From CAYWFF01 sp964458085 (lineage in GTDB: Bacteria > Patescibacteriota > Microgenomatia > UBA8517): a stretch of DNA of 31,981 bases. Each line of letters begins with the position of its first letter. Positions within the stretch are counted from its first letter, which is position 1. The notes under the pieces were generated by a model, which was not told the origin of the DNA, made no database searches, and saw only the letters and a program-made list of their open reading frames with translations. The stretch covers positions 1 through 31,981 of the forward strand of contig CAYWFF010000007.1 in the NCBI GenBank assembly GCA_964458085.1, written 5' to 3'. Positions 14,514 to 22,060 of the stretch are shown here, one piece after another. The translations under genes were made by a program, and so were the position numbers.

Positions 14514-15125
14514 TTAATCTAATAGCCTCCAAACATACCAACTGGCTATGCTTCGGTAAGGGCTCCACTTATTTGATAATGTTTCCATTTCTTCCTTCGT
14601 TAAATTCTCTCCATACAACTCTTTCATTCCTTTTCTGATACCTAAATCGTCAAGAGGAAAGATATCAGTACGAGCAAGGGTAAACATGAGAAACATCTCC
14701 GCTGTCCAGCGGCCCACGCCTTTAACTTTAACTAACTCCTGGATAACATTTTCTTCAGAAAGTTTATCGATAGTTTTCAGAACTACCTCTCCCCTTTCCA
14801 CTTTTTCTGCCAAATTTTTAACATATTTTATCTTCGCCCACGAAAGCCCGGCCATACGAAGACTATTCTCAGGAACTTTCAAAACTTCAAAAGGAATAAT
14901 AGGGGAGAGTGGAGTGGGTGAGGAAGCTTTAATTACTCCCCTCGCCCGCTGAAAAATTGTTGCAGCTGCTTTTCCTGACAATTGTTGACTGATAATTGAG
15001 TCAATTAGTTCTTCAAAATAAACTTCTACCCTACTTTTTTTTATGGTACAACTTCCCCATTTTTCAATTACGGGCTGAAGTTTTTTGTCTTTTAGTAGTA
15101 TTTTTTCTGCCTTATTCCACATCAA
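14514..15125 (-). CDS. DNA-3-methyladenine glycosylase II-like (AlkA/HhH-GPD family)
   Basis: A 203-residue base-excision repair glycosylase. The helix-hairpin-helix is at about 130-150 (LVKVKGVGRWTAEMFLMF) and the catalytic Asp is D160 in FPLDDLGIRKG; the ending KWSPYRSIASWYVWR is typical of the AlkA/MAG branch. FEELIDSIISQQLSGKAA near residue 40 is the usual first conserved helix (SIISQQLS). It lacks the N-terminal TBP-like domain of E. coli AlkA, matching the short bacterial and archaeal forms. No Fe-S cysteines, which argues against EndoIII or MutY. It overlaps the GreA-like gene by 4 bases (ATGA). Confidence 0.9.
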   Translation of the reverse strand: MMWNKAEKILLKDKKLQPVIEKWGSCTIKKSRVEVYFEELIDSIISQQLSGKAAATIFQRARGVIKASSPTPLSPIIPFEVLKVPENSLRMAGLSWAKIKYVKNLAEKVERGEVVLKTIDKLSEENVIQELVKVKGVGRWTAEMFLMFTLARTDIFPLDDLGIRKGMKELYGENLTKEEMETLSNKWSPYRSIASWYVWRLLD

Positions 15126-15583
15126 TCAATTGCAAGTATTTCACCCGTTTTTGTAACCCCGCCAATTTCTACCAAAAAACGTTCTCCCGCCTTTCTTCTG
15201 ATTACCGCCTGTCCCAAAGGAGAAAGTGTCGAAACCATTGTAACACCGGAAAGAGTAATCGGCGTATCCGTAAGAAATAATTGCATCTGAGGACCGTCAT
15301 CCAAAGTTAAAGTAATAAAAGTATTTGGTCTTGAAATAGTCGGCGGAGATTTGCCAATCTCTTGCCTGATGTCAGATATTAACTTTTCTAAAAGCGATTG
15401 CGCATCTTGAACAATTGATGCTTGGTTCACAGCGTGCTCCCTGTCACCTGATTGTGACGGAGAACCAGCCGCAGATTTTGCAATTTCCAATGCATCTAAT
15501 CGAGTGTTTTCAGCTCTTTTTTGTGTCTTTTTCAGCTCTACATCTAATTTTTCAAGTAGCCGTTTTAAAGAAAGTCTAATCAC
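15122..15583 (-). CDS. GreA/GreB-like transcription factor
   Basis: A 153-residue protein from the GTG at 15583. The N-terminal 90 residues are helical and charged (LKRLLEKLDVELKKTQKRAE, then SIVQDAQSLLEKLISDI) and would form the GreA-type coiled coil. The C-terminal part, with TLSPLGQAVIRRKAGERFLVEI, matches the S-P-L-x-x-A-L-x-G-x-x-x-G-D core of the GreA/GreB FKBP-like domain that binds RNA polymerase. The coiled-coil tip lacks an obvious D-x-x-E pair, so transcript-cleavage activity is uncertain and a Rnk/Gfh-like role is possible. A TACAAT 8 bases before the GTG favours that start over a TTG at 15601. It begins 42 bases after groEL. Confidence 0.65.
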   Translation of the reverse strand: MIRLSLKRLLEKLDVELKKTQKRAENTRLDALEIAKSAAGSPSQSGDREHAVNQASIVQDAQSLLEKLISDIRQEIGKSPPTISRPNTFITLTLDDGPQMQLFLTDTPITLSGVTMVSTLSPLGQAVIRRKAGERFLVEIGGVTKTGEILAID

Positions 15584-15591
15584 AAGAAGCA

Positions 15592-15597
15592 ATTGTA
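15592..15597 (-). promoter_or_regulatory. -10 box (TACAAT), leaderless-type, for the GreA-like gene
   Basis: On the minus strand TACAAT ends 8 bases before the GTG at 15583; a weak TTACTT lies 17 bases upstream. It would allow expression of the Gre/AlkA/Nudix genes apart from the groESL transcript. Confidence 0.5.
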
Positions 15598-15625
15598 GCA
15601 AAAATTAAGTAAAGAAGTAACCGCT

Positions 15626-17272
15626 TTAATAATCCATTCCACCCATTCCACCCATGCCGCCAGGCATACCTCCCCCACCGGCTGGAGGATTCTTTTCAGG
15701 AATATCCGTTACAAGGCCTTCTGTTGTTAAAACCATCATGGCAACGGAAGCTGCGTTTTGCAGAGCGGAACGGGTAACTTTAACAGGATCAAGTATACCC
15801 ATGGCAAGCATGTCACCAAATTCACCGGTTAATGCATTATAGCCAAAGCTGACCTTACTTTTATCATCAAGAATTGTGCGTACAACATAACCATCATCTT
15901 CTCCGGCATTTTTGGCCAGCCAGCGGATGGGTTGTTCTAGTGCATCCCGAACAATATCAACTCCAGTTCTTTCGTCATCATTGGCAACCTTCACCTCGTC
16001 CAGTACTTTTCGAACTTTCAACAATGCAACCCCTCCTCCCGGAACAATGCCTTCTTCAATTGCAGCCTTCGTTGCGCCGACCGCGTCTTTAACTCGTTCC
16101 TTTTTCTCATTCATCTCGACTTCGGTAGCAGCACCCACGTTAATTTGCGCCACTCCGCCGGAAAGTTTAGCCAACCTTTCTTCCAACTTTTCTTTATCGA
16201 AATCAGAATCGGTTTCAGATATTTGCCTTTTAAGCAGACTGATGCGTGATTGAATTGTTGACTGATCACCTTTTCCACCGATAATCCTGGCGTTGTCTTT
16301 ATCTGCCCAAACTTTATCTGCTTGCCCTAAATCAGGCATATCAATAGACTCAAATGTCCGCCCCGTATCTTCACTGATTACCGTTCCACCTGTTAGCACC
16401 GCAATATCCTGCAACATTTCTTTTCTCCTGTCACCAAAGCCCGGTGCTTTAATTGCAAGTACATTAAATGTCCCTTTAAGCTTATTGACAACCAGTGTCG
16501 CTAAAGCTTCACCGTCAACTTCGTCAGCTATGATTACCAAATTCTTAGAAACTTTTACGAATTTTTCCAAAAAGGGCAACATGTCCTGAATTGATGAAAT
16601 CTTTTTATCGGTCAGCAATATGTAAGCACTGTCAATTTCTGCTTCCATCCGATCAGGCTGAGTTACGAAATACGGAGAAACATATCCTCGGTCAAATTCC
16701 ATTCCTTCTTTGTATTCAATTTCAATTTCAAAACCCTTTCCTTCTTCAACAGTAACTACACCGTCCCGCCCTACTTTTTCCAAAGCTTCTGCGATTTTTG
16801 TTCCGATTTCAGAATCACCAGCTGAAATTGTAGCAACTTGGGTGATTTCTTCTTTATCTTTAATAGGTTTTGCAATTTTCTTCAGTTCTTTTGTTACAGC
16901 GTCAACTGCTTTCTCCATTCCCTTACGGACAACCATCGGGTTTGCCCCTGCAGTAATATTTTTCATTCCGGCCTGGGTCATTTGCTGTGCAAGAAGAGTC
17001 GCAGTAGTGGTTCCGTCTCCTGCGATATCGTTTGTTTTAGTTGCTGCCTCTTTTACAAGCTGTGCACCCATGTTTTCAAACGGATCCTGAAGTTCAATTT
17101 CTTTTGCAACGGTTACGCCGTCATGAATGATATTCGGAGCTCCCCATTTTTTGTCTATCGCAATATTTCTACCCTTAGGGCCTAGTGTAGTAACTACTGC
17201 TTTAGCGACAGTATCAATACCTTTAAGTAGTGCCTGGCGGGCTTCGTCTGAAAATTTAAGTTGTTTTGCCAT
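15626..17272 (-). CDS. groEL: Chaperonin GroEL
   Basis: A 548-residue 60-kDa chaperonin subunit that folds proteins in an ATP-driven double ring with GroES. It starts MAKQLKFSDEARQALLKGID; the ATP-site sequences TLGPKGRN, HDGVTVAKEI and GDGTTTATLLAQ are present, as are VATISAGD, EGIVPGGGVALL and the C-terminal Gly-Met-rich tail (GGMPGGMGGMGGMDY). Length and tail are standard. It starts 1 base after groES, with no separate promoter or ribosome-binding site, so it is expressed from the CIRCE-controlled groES promoter. Confidence 0.99.
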   Translation of the reverse strand: MAKQLKFSDEARQALLKGIDTVAKAVVTTLGPKGRNIAIDKKWGAPNIIHDGVTVAKEIELQDPFENMGAQLVKEAATKTNDIAGDGTTTATLLAQQMTQAGMKNITAGANPMVVRKGMEKAVDAVTKELKKIAKPIKDKEEITQVATISAGDSEIGTKIAEALEKVGRDGVVTVEEGKGFEIEIEYKEGMEFDRGYVSPYFVTQPDRMEAEIDSAYILLTDKKISSIQDMLPFLEKFVKVSKNLVIIADEVDGEALATLVVNKLKGTFNVLAIKAPGFGDRRKEMLQDIAVLTGGTVISEDTGRTFESIDMPDLGQADKVWADKDNARIIGGKGDQSTIQSRISLLKRQISETDSDFDKEKLEERLAKLSGGVAQINVGAATEVEMNEKKERVKDAVGATKAAIEEGIVPGGGVALLKVRKVLDEVKVANDDERTGVDIVRDALEQPIRWLAKNAGEDDGYVVRTILDDKSKVSFGYNALTGEFGDMLAMGILDPVKVTRSALQNAASVAMMVLTTEGLVTDIPEKNPPAGGGGMPGGMGGMGGMDY

Positions 17273-17273
17273 A

Positions 17274-17576
17274 TTATTTAACTAGAGCGAGTATATCATC
17301 AAACTTTGAGAATAAATATTCTTTTCCGTCAATTTTTACTTCACTGCCACCCCATTTTTTATAAATTATAGTGTCCCCGACTTTGGCCGGGGCCTTTTTT
17401 ACCGCTCCGGCATCCGTCACTTCATCCGCGCCCACTGCAAGCACTTTGCCTTTTTGTGGTTTTTCTCCAGCTGAATCAGGTAAATAAATCCCTGCAGCAG
17501 TTTTTTCTTCCGCCTCAAGCGGTTCAATAAGAAGATATCCGGCAGTTGGTTGAAGTTTGATATTTGTCTTTGTCAT
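17274..17576 (-). CDS. groES: Co-chaperonin GroES
   Basis: A 100-residue GroES, the lid of the GroEL cage. Family features: PTAGYLLIEPLEAEEKTAAG at residues 10-29 with the mobile-loop Gly, GKVLAVGADE, KVGDTIIYKKWGGSEVKIDGKEY, and DDILALVK at the end. I choose the ATG at 17576; an in-frame GTG at 17594 would start inside the CIRCE spacer. The leader also contains a five-codon reading frame (Met-Leu-Lys-Arg-Leu) preceded by AAAGGTGA, whose TGA stop overlaps the groES ATG, so translation may be coupled. Confidence 0.95.
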   Translation of the reverse strand: MTKTNIKLQPTAGYLLIEPLEAEEKTAAGIYLPDSAGEKPQKGKVLAVGADEVTDAGAVKKAPAKVGDTIIYKKWGGSEVKIDGKEYLFSKFDDILALVK

Positions 17577-17583
17577 AGCCTTT

Positions 17584-17610
17584 TTAGCATTCACCTTTAT
17601 CGAGTGCTAT
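17584..17610 (-). promoter_or_regulatory. CIRCE operator (HrcA-binding) of groESL
   Basis: On the plus strand TTAGCATTC, 9-base spacer, GAGTGCTAT: two mismatches from consensus, one per arm. It overlaps the last two bases of the -10 box and the predicted transcription start. Together with the hsp20 copy it defines an HrcA regulon of at least two units. Confidence 0.9.
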
Positions 17611-17638
17611 TGTAAACAAGTAAGCTAAAGTTTGTCAA
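17609..17638 (-). promoter_or_regulatory. Sigma-70-type promoter of groESL
   Basis: On the minus strand: TTGACA (17638-17633), 18-base spacer, TACAAT (17614-17609). The -35 box is perfect and the -10 matches 5 of 6. Confidence 0.82.
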
Positions 17639-17652
17639 GTAGAAAAATGAGA

Positions 17653-19599
17653 TTATTTTACAACAATACCGTATTTGGCAAGAATTGCGGGAACAGCCTT
17701 ACCCAATTCGTTTCCTGCACCTTCCGGAGACCCGTCAATATATTTTTTGTAAGTGTCGGCCAATTGAGAGTTTATTCCATTCACCCCGTCAAAGGTGTTG
17801 TCGGCCATATACCAACTCTTTGCATAAGGGGCAAGAGAAATTATAGAACCGAGAAGCGGATCATCAATTTGCGCCAACTTCATTTCTAAACGCGGATATG
17901 GTTTTTTGACTGCCCTGTTTTCTTGAATTTTTTCAAGTGACTCGACGCTGGATATAAATTTTAAAAGTTTCCATGCATTTTCTTTTTCTGAACTTCTTAA
18001 CCATACTCCCTGAAACCAATATGTAGCATATGAATACAAAGGTTCATCCGGTCGTTCATTGGCAATCTGCGGTAAAGGGACTGATCTAAAGTTTAAAGCA
18101 GGATTTTCCTGTCTTATTGTACCAATGCTTGCAGCCGGTCCGAAGTACATGGCAGTTTGACCTCTACCAAAAGCAATGTTTGAGGCCGGATAAGTTGTCT
18201 TCCATTTACTTGTTGAGGCGAACGATTTATAAAAAGCAAGCGCATCAGCCACCCTCTGTCCGGAAGGTTGGGAAAGGTTTACTTTATTCTGATATAACAA
18301 TAATGAAATTATCTCAGGCCAATACTCAACGTTACCTGTAAAACCTAGTGGCACAACAGATTGAGAAGCACTGTCTAAAGCAGGAGACAGTTCGGGCACC
18401 AAATCCCTAAATTCATCCCATGTGGTCGGAGGTGATTTGGCAGCAAGAGCAAACATATCCTGGTTTATAAAAAGAGTTATGGCATCGTAAAACAAAGGTA
18501 TTCCGACTATTCCTTCAGGTCTTTTTAGGTCACTAACTATTACCGGATAATAGGATTGGGTGAACTCCGATTCACTCAATACCGTAGAAGGTGCAGTCTC
18601 TAAATCTTTGACAAACATAGGCACCCAAGTGTTATGAATCTCAAAAACATCCGGACCTTTACCGGTTGCCAATGAATTTGTTAAGCGTTCCCTATAATCC
18701 TGAGGGGACTGTTTCTGATATGATACCTTAACTCCCGGATTGACGGCTTCGAATTCGGCTATTATTGGCTGAATAGAAGCTTCGTCTTCAGTAAAACCCC
18801 ACCATATAATTTCTCCGCTCCTGCCCAGTTGCGGTAAACTGTTTGACCGCAAAGCACGCAGAACAACTATACCGCCGATAAGAACAATTAAAACAATCCC
18901 GGCAATAATTGGTAGCGCCGGTAATTTTCCCAACTTGAATCGGGACTTTTTTTCCTGTGTTTCGGTAAGCGGCAAATTATCAGTTTCCGGTACGAGAACC
19001 GATGATAAAGATGTTGGCGGAGTTTGTGAAGCGGGTGGGGGTGGTTGAGCGGGTGTATTTGCCGGCGGATCCTGCACACTCCCGGGGACAGAGGGTGTAA
19101 ACCCTGCTTGGTCCGGTTGCCCTACAGGCAACTCAGTCTTTTCTGTTTGCAGTTCGGTTAATACAGATACTACCGGTGTTTGATTGGATGTCGGATGCGA
19201 AGCAGGAACCGAAAGGTCTTGAGGTAAGGACGTATTTACACTTTCTGATACCCCGACAGGATTGGAAGGTACAGGAATTTGAGGTTGACCGGTTGTCGGC
19301 TCAGATTCAACATTCTTGAGAGAGTTTTTAGCTTCTGGAACTTTTGGAGAAATTGGTTTTTCTACACTTTGTTGATTTGGCACAGTGTGCTGAACAGACC
19401 CAGAATCGGATGAAGAGAGTGGCACGGGAACAGGAAAAGGCGGTTGTGAGCTAACAGGGTTGGAGTAAACAGTCCCCACATTTGGCTCATTCTGGTTAAT
19501 TTGGGAAGACACCTGAGTCCGGCCGCTGTCATTTTTGTCATTCTGAAGCACTTGGCCATTTACACTTCCTGAATTATTAGTTTTTTGCGAGTCGTCCAT
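17653..19599 (-). CDS. Membrane-anchored ABC-type sugar-binding protein (family 1 SBP) with long Pro/Ser/Gln-rich N-terminal region
   Basis: A 648-residue protein. Residues about 1-215 are low-complexity, rich in P, S, Q, V and T (NSGSVNGQ, PPFPVPVPLSS, PAQPPPPASQTPP). A transmembrane helix follows at about 225-250 (LPIIAGIVLIVLIGGIVVL), then a type 1 solute-binding domain (about 258-648): GEIIWWGFTEDEASIQPII, FEAVNPGVKVSYQ, GKGPDVFEIHNTW, GIPLFYDAITLFINQDMF, ENAWKLLKFISS. Such domains deliver sugars to ABC permeases, but no permease or ATPase gene is nearby. Normal versions have a signal peptide or lipobox; here the disordered tail would be cytoplasmic. The ATG at 19599 is chosen because AAAAGGA lies 10 bases upstream and a longer start (19677) would overlap the divergent gene. 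Confidence 0.85.
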   Translation of the reverse strand: MDDSQKTNNSGSVNGQVLQNDKNDSGRTQVSSQINQNEPNVGTVYSNPVSSQPPFPVPVPLSSSDSGSVQHTVPNQQSVEKPISPKVPEAKNSLKNVESEPTTGQPQIPVPSNPVGVSESVNTSLPQDLSVPASHPTSNQTPVVSVLTELQTEKTELPVGQPDQAGFTPSVPGSVQDPPANTPAQPPPPASQTPPTSLSSVLVPETDNLPLTETQEKKSRFKLGKLPALPIIAGIVLIVLIGGIVVLRALRSNSLPQLGRSGEIIWWGFTEDEASIQPIIAEFEAVNPGVKVSYQKQSPQDYRERLTNSLATGKGPDVFEIHNTWVPMFVKDLETAPSTVLSESEFTQSYYPVIVSDLKRPEGIVGIPLFYDAITLFINQDMFALAAKSPPTTWDEFRDLVPELSPALDSASQSVVPLGFTGNVEYWPEIISLLLYQNKVNLSQPSGQRVADALAFYKSFASTSKWKTTYPASNIAFGRGQTAMYFGPAASIGTIRQENPALNFRSVPLPQIANERPDEPLYSYATYWFQGVWLRSSEKENAWKLLKFISSVESLEKIQENRAVKKPYPRLEMKLAQIDDPLLGSIISLAPYAKSWYMADNTFDGVNGINSQLADTYKKYIDGSPEGAGNELGKAVPAILAKYGIVVK

Positions 19600-19618
19600 A
19601 GGCAAGATTCCTTTTCTT

Positions 19619-19636
19619 ACTATAAATGGTATCATA
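19619..19636. promoter_or_regulatory. Overlapping divergent promoter region between SBP and VanW genes
   Basis: The 48-base gap holds ACTATAAA (19619-19626): read on the minus strand it gives TATAGT, 19 bases before the SBP start, and on the plus strand TATAAA. A TATCAT at 19631-19636, 11 bases before the plus-strand ATG at 19648, is another candidate. The two genes must share or compete for this space. Confidence 0.4.
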
Positions 19637-19647
19637 CGACATAACCT

Positions 19648-21423
19648 ATGTTGAAGACTACGAATATTACTCTTCATATTACTAAGGGTGTGAAAATAAA
19701 ATTACTATTAGCCACAGGCTTAGCGATTTTTATTCCTGTCGTTTTGGGAGGATCATATTTATTTCTTTATAAACATTTCGAAACAAAAATTTTTCCAAAT
19801 GTATCTGTCGCCGGCTACCCTTTGGGTAGTAAAACAAGAACTGAAGCAGAAAGGATTTTAGCTTCAGTGACAAACAATGATAAACCGCTTGTATTAACAT
19901 CTCCCGAACAGTCATTTGAATTAAGTCCTGAACTGCTTGAAATAGAGTATGATATCAATTCCGTTATAGATGAAGCGTTCGCTCTCAAAAATACAGGTAG
20001 CGTCTTGGCGTTTTTGAGTTCACTTTATCAAACATATCAAACACAACCTGAACTGCCTCTTCGTTATTCGCTAAACAATGAAAAACTTACTGAAAGCCTG
20101 ACTGTAATTGCAGGTCAAATAGCCACAGAACCCATTTACCCTTCCGCAAAAGTAGTAAATGGCGTAGTTGTTGTAGACAAAGGAAGAAGCGGCCAAGATG
20201 TAAATACCGAAAAATTGAAAAATAGCATTGAAGAAGTTTTACGTTTCAATAAAGACCGGTCTCTTACCATAACAATCGAAAACGTTGACCCGTCATTAAA
20301 CGACGAAAAAGCGGTTGCTTTTCAAGCACGCGCAGAGAGTTTGGTCGGTAAATCACTAACTCTAAAGATAGAGCTTGAAAACCACACTTTTAAAGATACG
20401 GAAATCATTGAATTACTCGCGCCTGAAGGATTCTCTGCCCAGAAAGTAGACCTCCTTGCCACAGAGTTAGTCAAAAACGTAGAAAGACCTGTTCAAAATG
20501 CAGTGTTTCGCTATGAAGAAAACAAGGTGGAAGAATTTTTACCTGCTAAACCGGGAATAGCTATTGAAAAGTCAGTTTTGTCAGCATTAATTTTTGAACA
20601 GTTGGGGTACTTGGAGAAACATGAAGCAAAAACTCTTACGGTTGCAATTCCGGTAACAACAATTGAGCCGGCTGTTACCACCAAAGAAGTAAATAATTTA
20701 GGAATTAACAAACTGATAGGAAGCGGTGAATCACTCTACCGCGGTTCCATTTCGTCCCGTATTCATAATATCAATTTAGCAGCATCCCGCTTCAATGGCA
20801 TTATATTAGAACCTGGACAAGTTTTGTCTTTCAATGAGATATTGGGGGACGTATCGGCACTTACAGGATACAAACAAGCCTACGTCATTCGCGACGGAAA
20901 AACGGTTTTAGGAGACGGCGGCGGCGTGTGTCAAGTATCGACAACTCTATTCAGAGCCGCGTTAAACGCGGGTCTTCCGATTACTGAACGAAGAGCTCAT
21001 TCATATAGGGTAACCTACTATGAACAAGGGTCCTCTCCGGGACTTGACGCTACAGTCTACGCGCCGACTACGGATTTAAAAATCAAAAACGACACCCCCA
21101 ACCATATCTTAATTCAAACGATTAATGACACCAAAAACGCTCATTTAGTCTTTGAAATTTACGGCACGTCAGACGGGCGCGTTGCAACAATAACTAAACC
21201 GGTAGTTTCTGCAGTCACACCTCCTCCTGATGATTTATACATTGACGACCCCACGCTTCCGGTTGGCCAAATTAAACAAATTGACTGGAAAGCCTGGGGG
21301 GCAAAAGCAAGTTTTAACTATACAGTAGAACGAAACGGTGAAGTCGTTTACGAAAAAACTTTTGTATCAAATTTCCGACCCTGGCAGGCAAAATTCTTAC
21401 GAGGTACTGGTCCTGCGATCTAA
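19648..21423 (+). CDS. VanW-family protein with peptidoglycan-binding-like domains
   Basis: A 591-residue anchored protein: transmembrane helix at about 18-38 (LLLATGLAIFIPVVLGGSYL), two YoaR-type putative peptidoglycan-binding domains (about 50-210 and 215-335), then the VanW domain at about 365-495 (SSRIHNINLAASRFNG, ILEPGQVLSFNEILGDVSA, GGGVCQVSTTLFRAAL, ERRAHSYRVTYYEQG, DATVYAP, KNDTPNHILIQ). A C-terminal beta segment (SFNYTVERNGEVVYEKTF) is common in these proteins. VanW occurs in some vancomycin-resistance clusters but its biochemical role is unknown; a cell-wall function is inferred. It overlaps the convergent orphan gene by 27 bases at its 3' end. Confidence 0.92.
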   Translation: MLKTTNITLHITKGVKIKLLLATGLAIFIPVVLGGSYLFLYKHFETKIFPNVSVAGYPLGSKTRTEAERILASVTNNDKPLVLTSPEQSFELSPELLEIEYDINSVIDEAFALKNTGSVLAFLSSLYQTYQTQPELPLRYSLNNEKLTESLTVIAGQIATEPIYPSAKVVNGVVVVDKGRSGQDVNTEKLKNSIEEVLRFNKDRSLTITIENVDPSLNDEKAVAFQARAESLVGKSLTLKIELENHTFKDTEIIELLAPEGFSAQKVDLLATELVKNVERPVQNAVFRYEENKVEEFLPAKPGIAIEKSVLSALIFEQLGYLEKHEAKTLTVAIPVTTIEPAVTTKEVNNLGINKLIGSGESLYRGSISSRIHNINLAASRFNGIILEPGQVLSFNEILGDVSALTGYKQAYVIRDGKTVLGDGGGVCQVSTTLFRAALNAGLPITERRAHSYRVTYYEQGSSPGLDATVYAPTTDLKIKNDTPNHILIQTINDTKNAHLVFEIYGTSDGRVATITKPVVSAVTPPPDDLYIDDPTLPVGQIKQIDWKAWGAKASFNYTVERNGEVVYEKTFVSNFRPWQAKFLRGTGPAI

Positions 21424-21996
21424 CACTTTATCATTTAGGGCATAAACAATATCCGCTAAGGGTGTTGTTGCATCTTTGATGGTCTGCTCTTGAACCCATT
21501 TGTGCTCAACCTGCTTTTCGAAAGTCAAAATCCAATTATTATTATCTTTAATAAACAACACCCTCTTGTGAGCAGCTGGAATATTCTGTCTACTATCAGC
21601 TGTAATACATAGCCGATCACCTGCATGTTCACTACAAGGAAAGGACACGGTTATATTAGGAATTACTTTTTGACCACTTCCCGGAATAATTCTAATCTCA
21701 GTTGTGGTTTCTAAATATTTTAAGATTTCTCCTATACGCATAGCGTCTGTGGGGCGTAAATCAATTTCTAATGCTTCTTTATTTCCGTCAACGCTCTCTC
21801 CACCTAGTTTACCAACAATTTGCTGCATTGCTATTGATAATGCGTTTGCTCTTTCATTATTCCTTAAAGGTCTTGTTTGGTCATCGGGTGTTACTGGTGC
21901 ACTTTCAATTTTTACATTCAGTCTACGAAGCGTATGACCACGCATAAGATTATTTAAAAAATGTTCTTTGGTCAAAACAACATCCTCCTCATCCAT
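21397..21996 (-). CDS. Hypothetical soluble protein, unknown family
   Basis: A 199-residue protein without signal peptide or membrane segment. A helical N-terminal region has conserved-looking ERANALSIAMQQIVGKL, followed by EALEIDLRPTDAMRIGEIL, then a beta-rich half (IRIIPGSGQKVIPNITVSF, RVLFIKDNNNWILTFEKQV) with two cysteines (FPCSEHAGDRLC). I do not recognise it. A TATAAA 7 bases before the ATG supports the start. It converges on VanW and is divergent from dedA, so it is a single-gene unit. Confidence 0.55.
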   Translation of the reverse strand: MDEEDVVLTKEHFLNNLMRGHTLRRLNVKIESAPVTPDDQTRPLRNNERANALSIAMQQIVGKLGGESVDGNKEALEIDLRPTDAMRIGEILKYLETTTEIRIIPGSGQKVIPNITVSFPCSEHAGDRLCITADSRQNIPAAHKRVLFIKDNNNWILTFEKQVEHKWVQEQTIKDATTPLADIVYALNDKVLDRRTSTS

Positions 21997-22003
21997 AGTT
22001 GTT

Positions 22004-22009
22004 TTTATA
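22004..22009 (-). promoter_or_regulatory. -10-like box (TATAAA) for the orphan gene at 21996
   Basis: On the minus strand TATAAA ends 7 bases before the ATG. No -35 box. No Shine-Dalgarno. Confidence 0.4.
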
Positions 22010-22046
22010 AAACCACATTTTGGTTACCTTCTGCAACTGGTAAATG

Positions 22047-22052
22047 TATAAT
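22047..22052 (+). promoter_or_regulatory. -10 box (TATAAT), leaderless-type, for the dedA/tsaC-tsaE unit
   Basis: A perfect TATAAT ends 8 bases before the ATG at 22061, preceded by TG. No Shine-Dalgarno. Confidence 0.55.
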
Positions 22053-22060
22053 TACACCTA

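Noticed and set aside
15584..15601. TTG start for the GreA-like protein
   Set aside because: The TTG lies upstream of a TACAAT box that would produce a transcript beginning next to the GTG at 15583.
16710..17090. Ser/Phe-rich plus-strand frame opposite groEL
   Set aside because: Its composition is what the complement of groEL codons gives; groEL is certain here.
19600..19677. 26-residue N-terminal extension of the solute-binding protein
   Set aside because: It would overlap the divergent VanW gene and cover both promoters; AAAAGGA fits the ATG at 19599.
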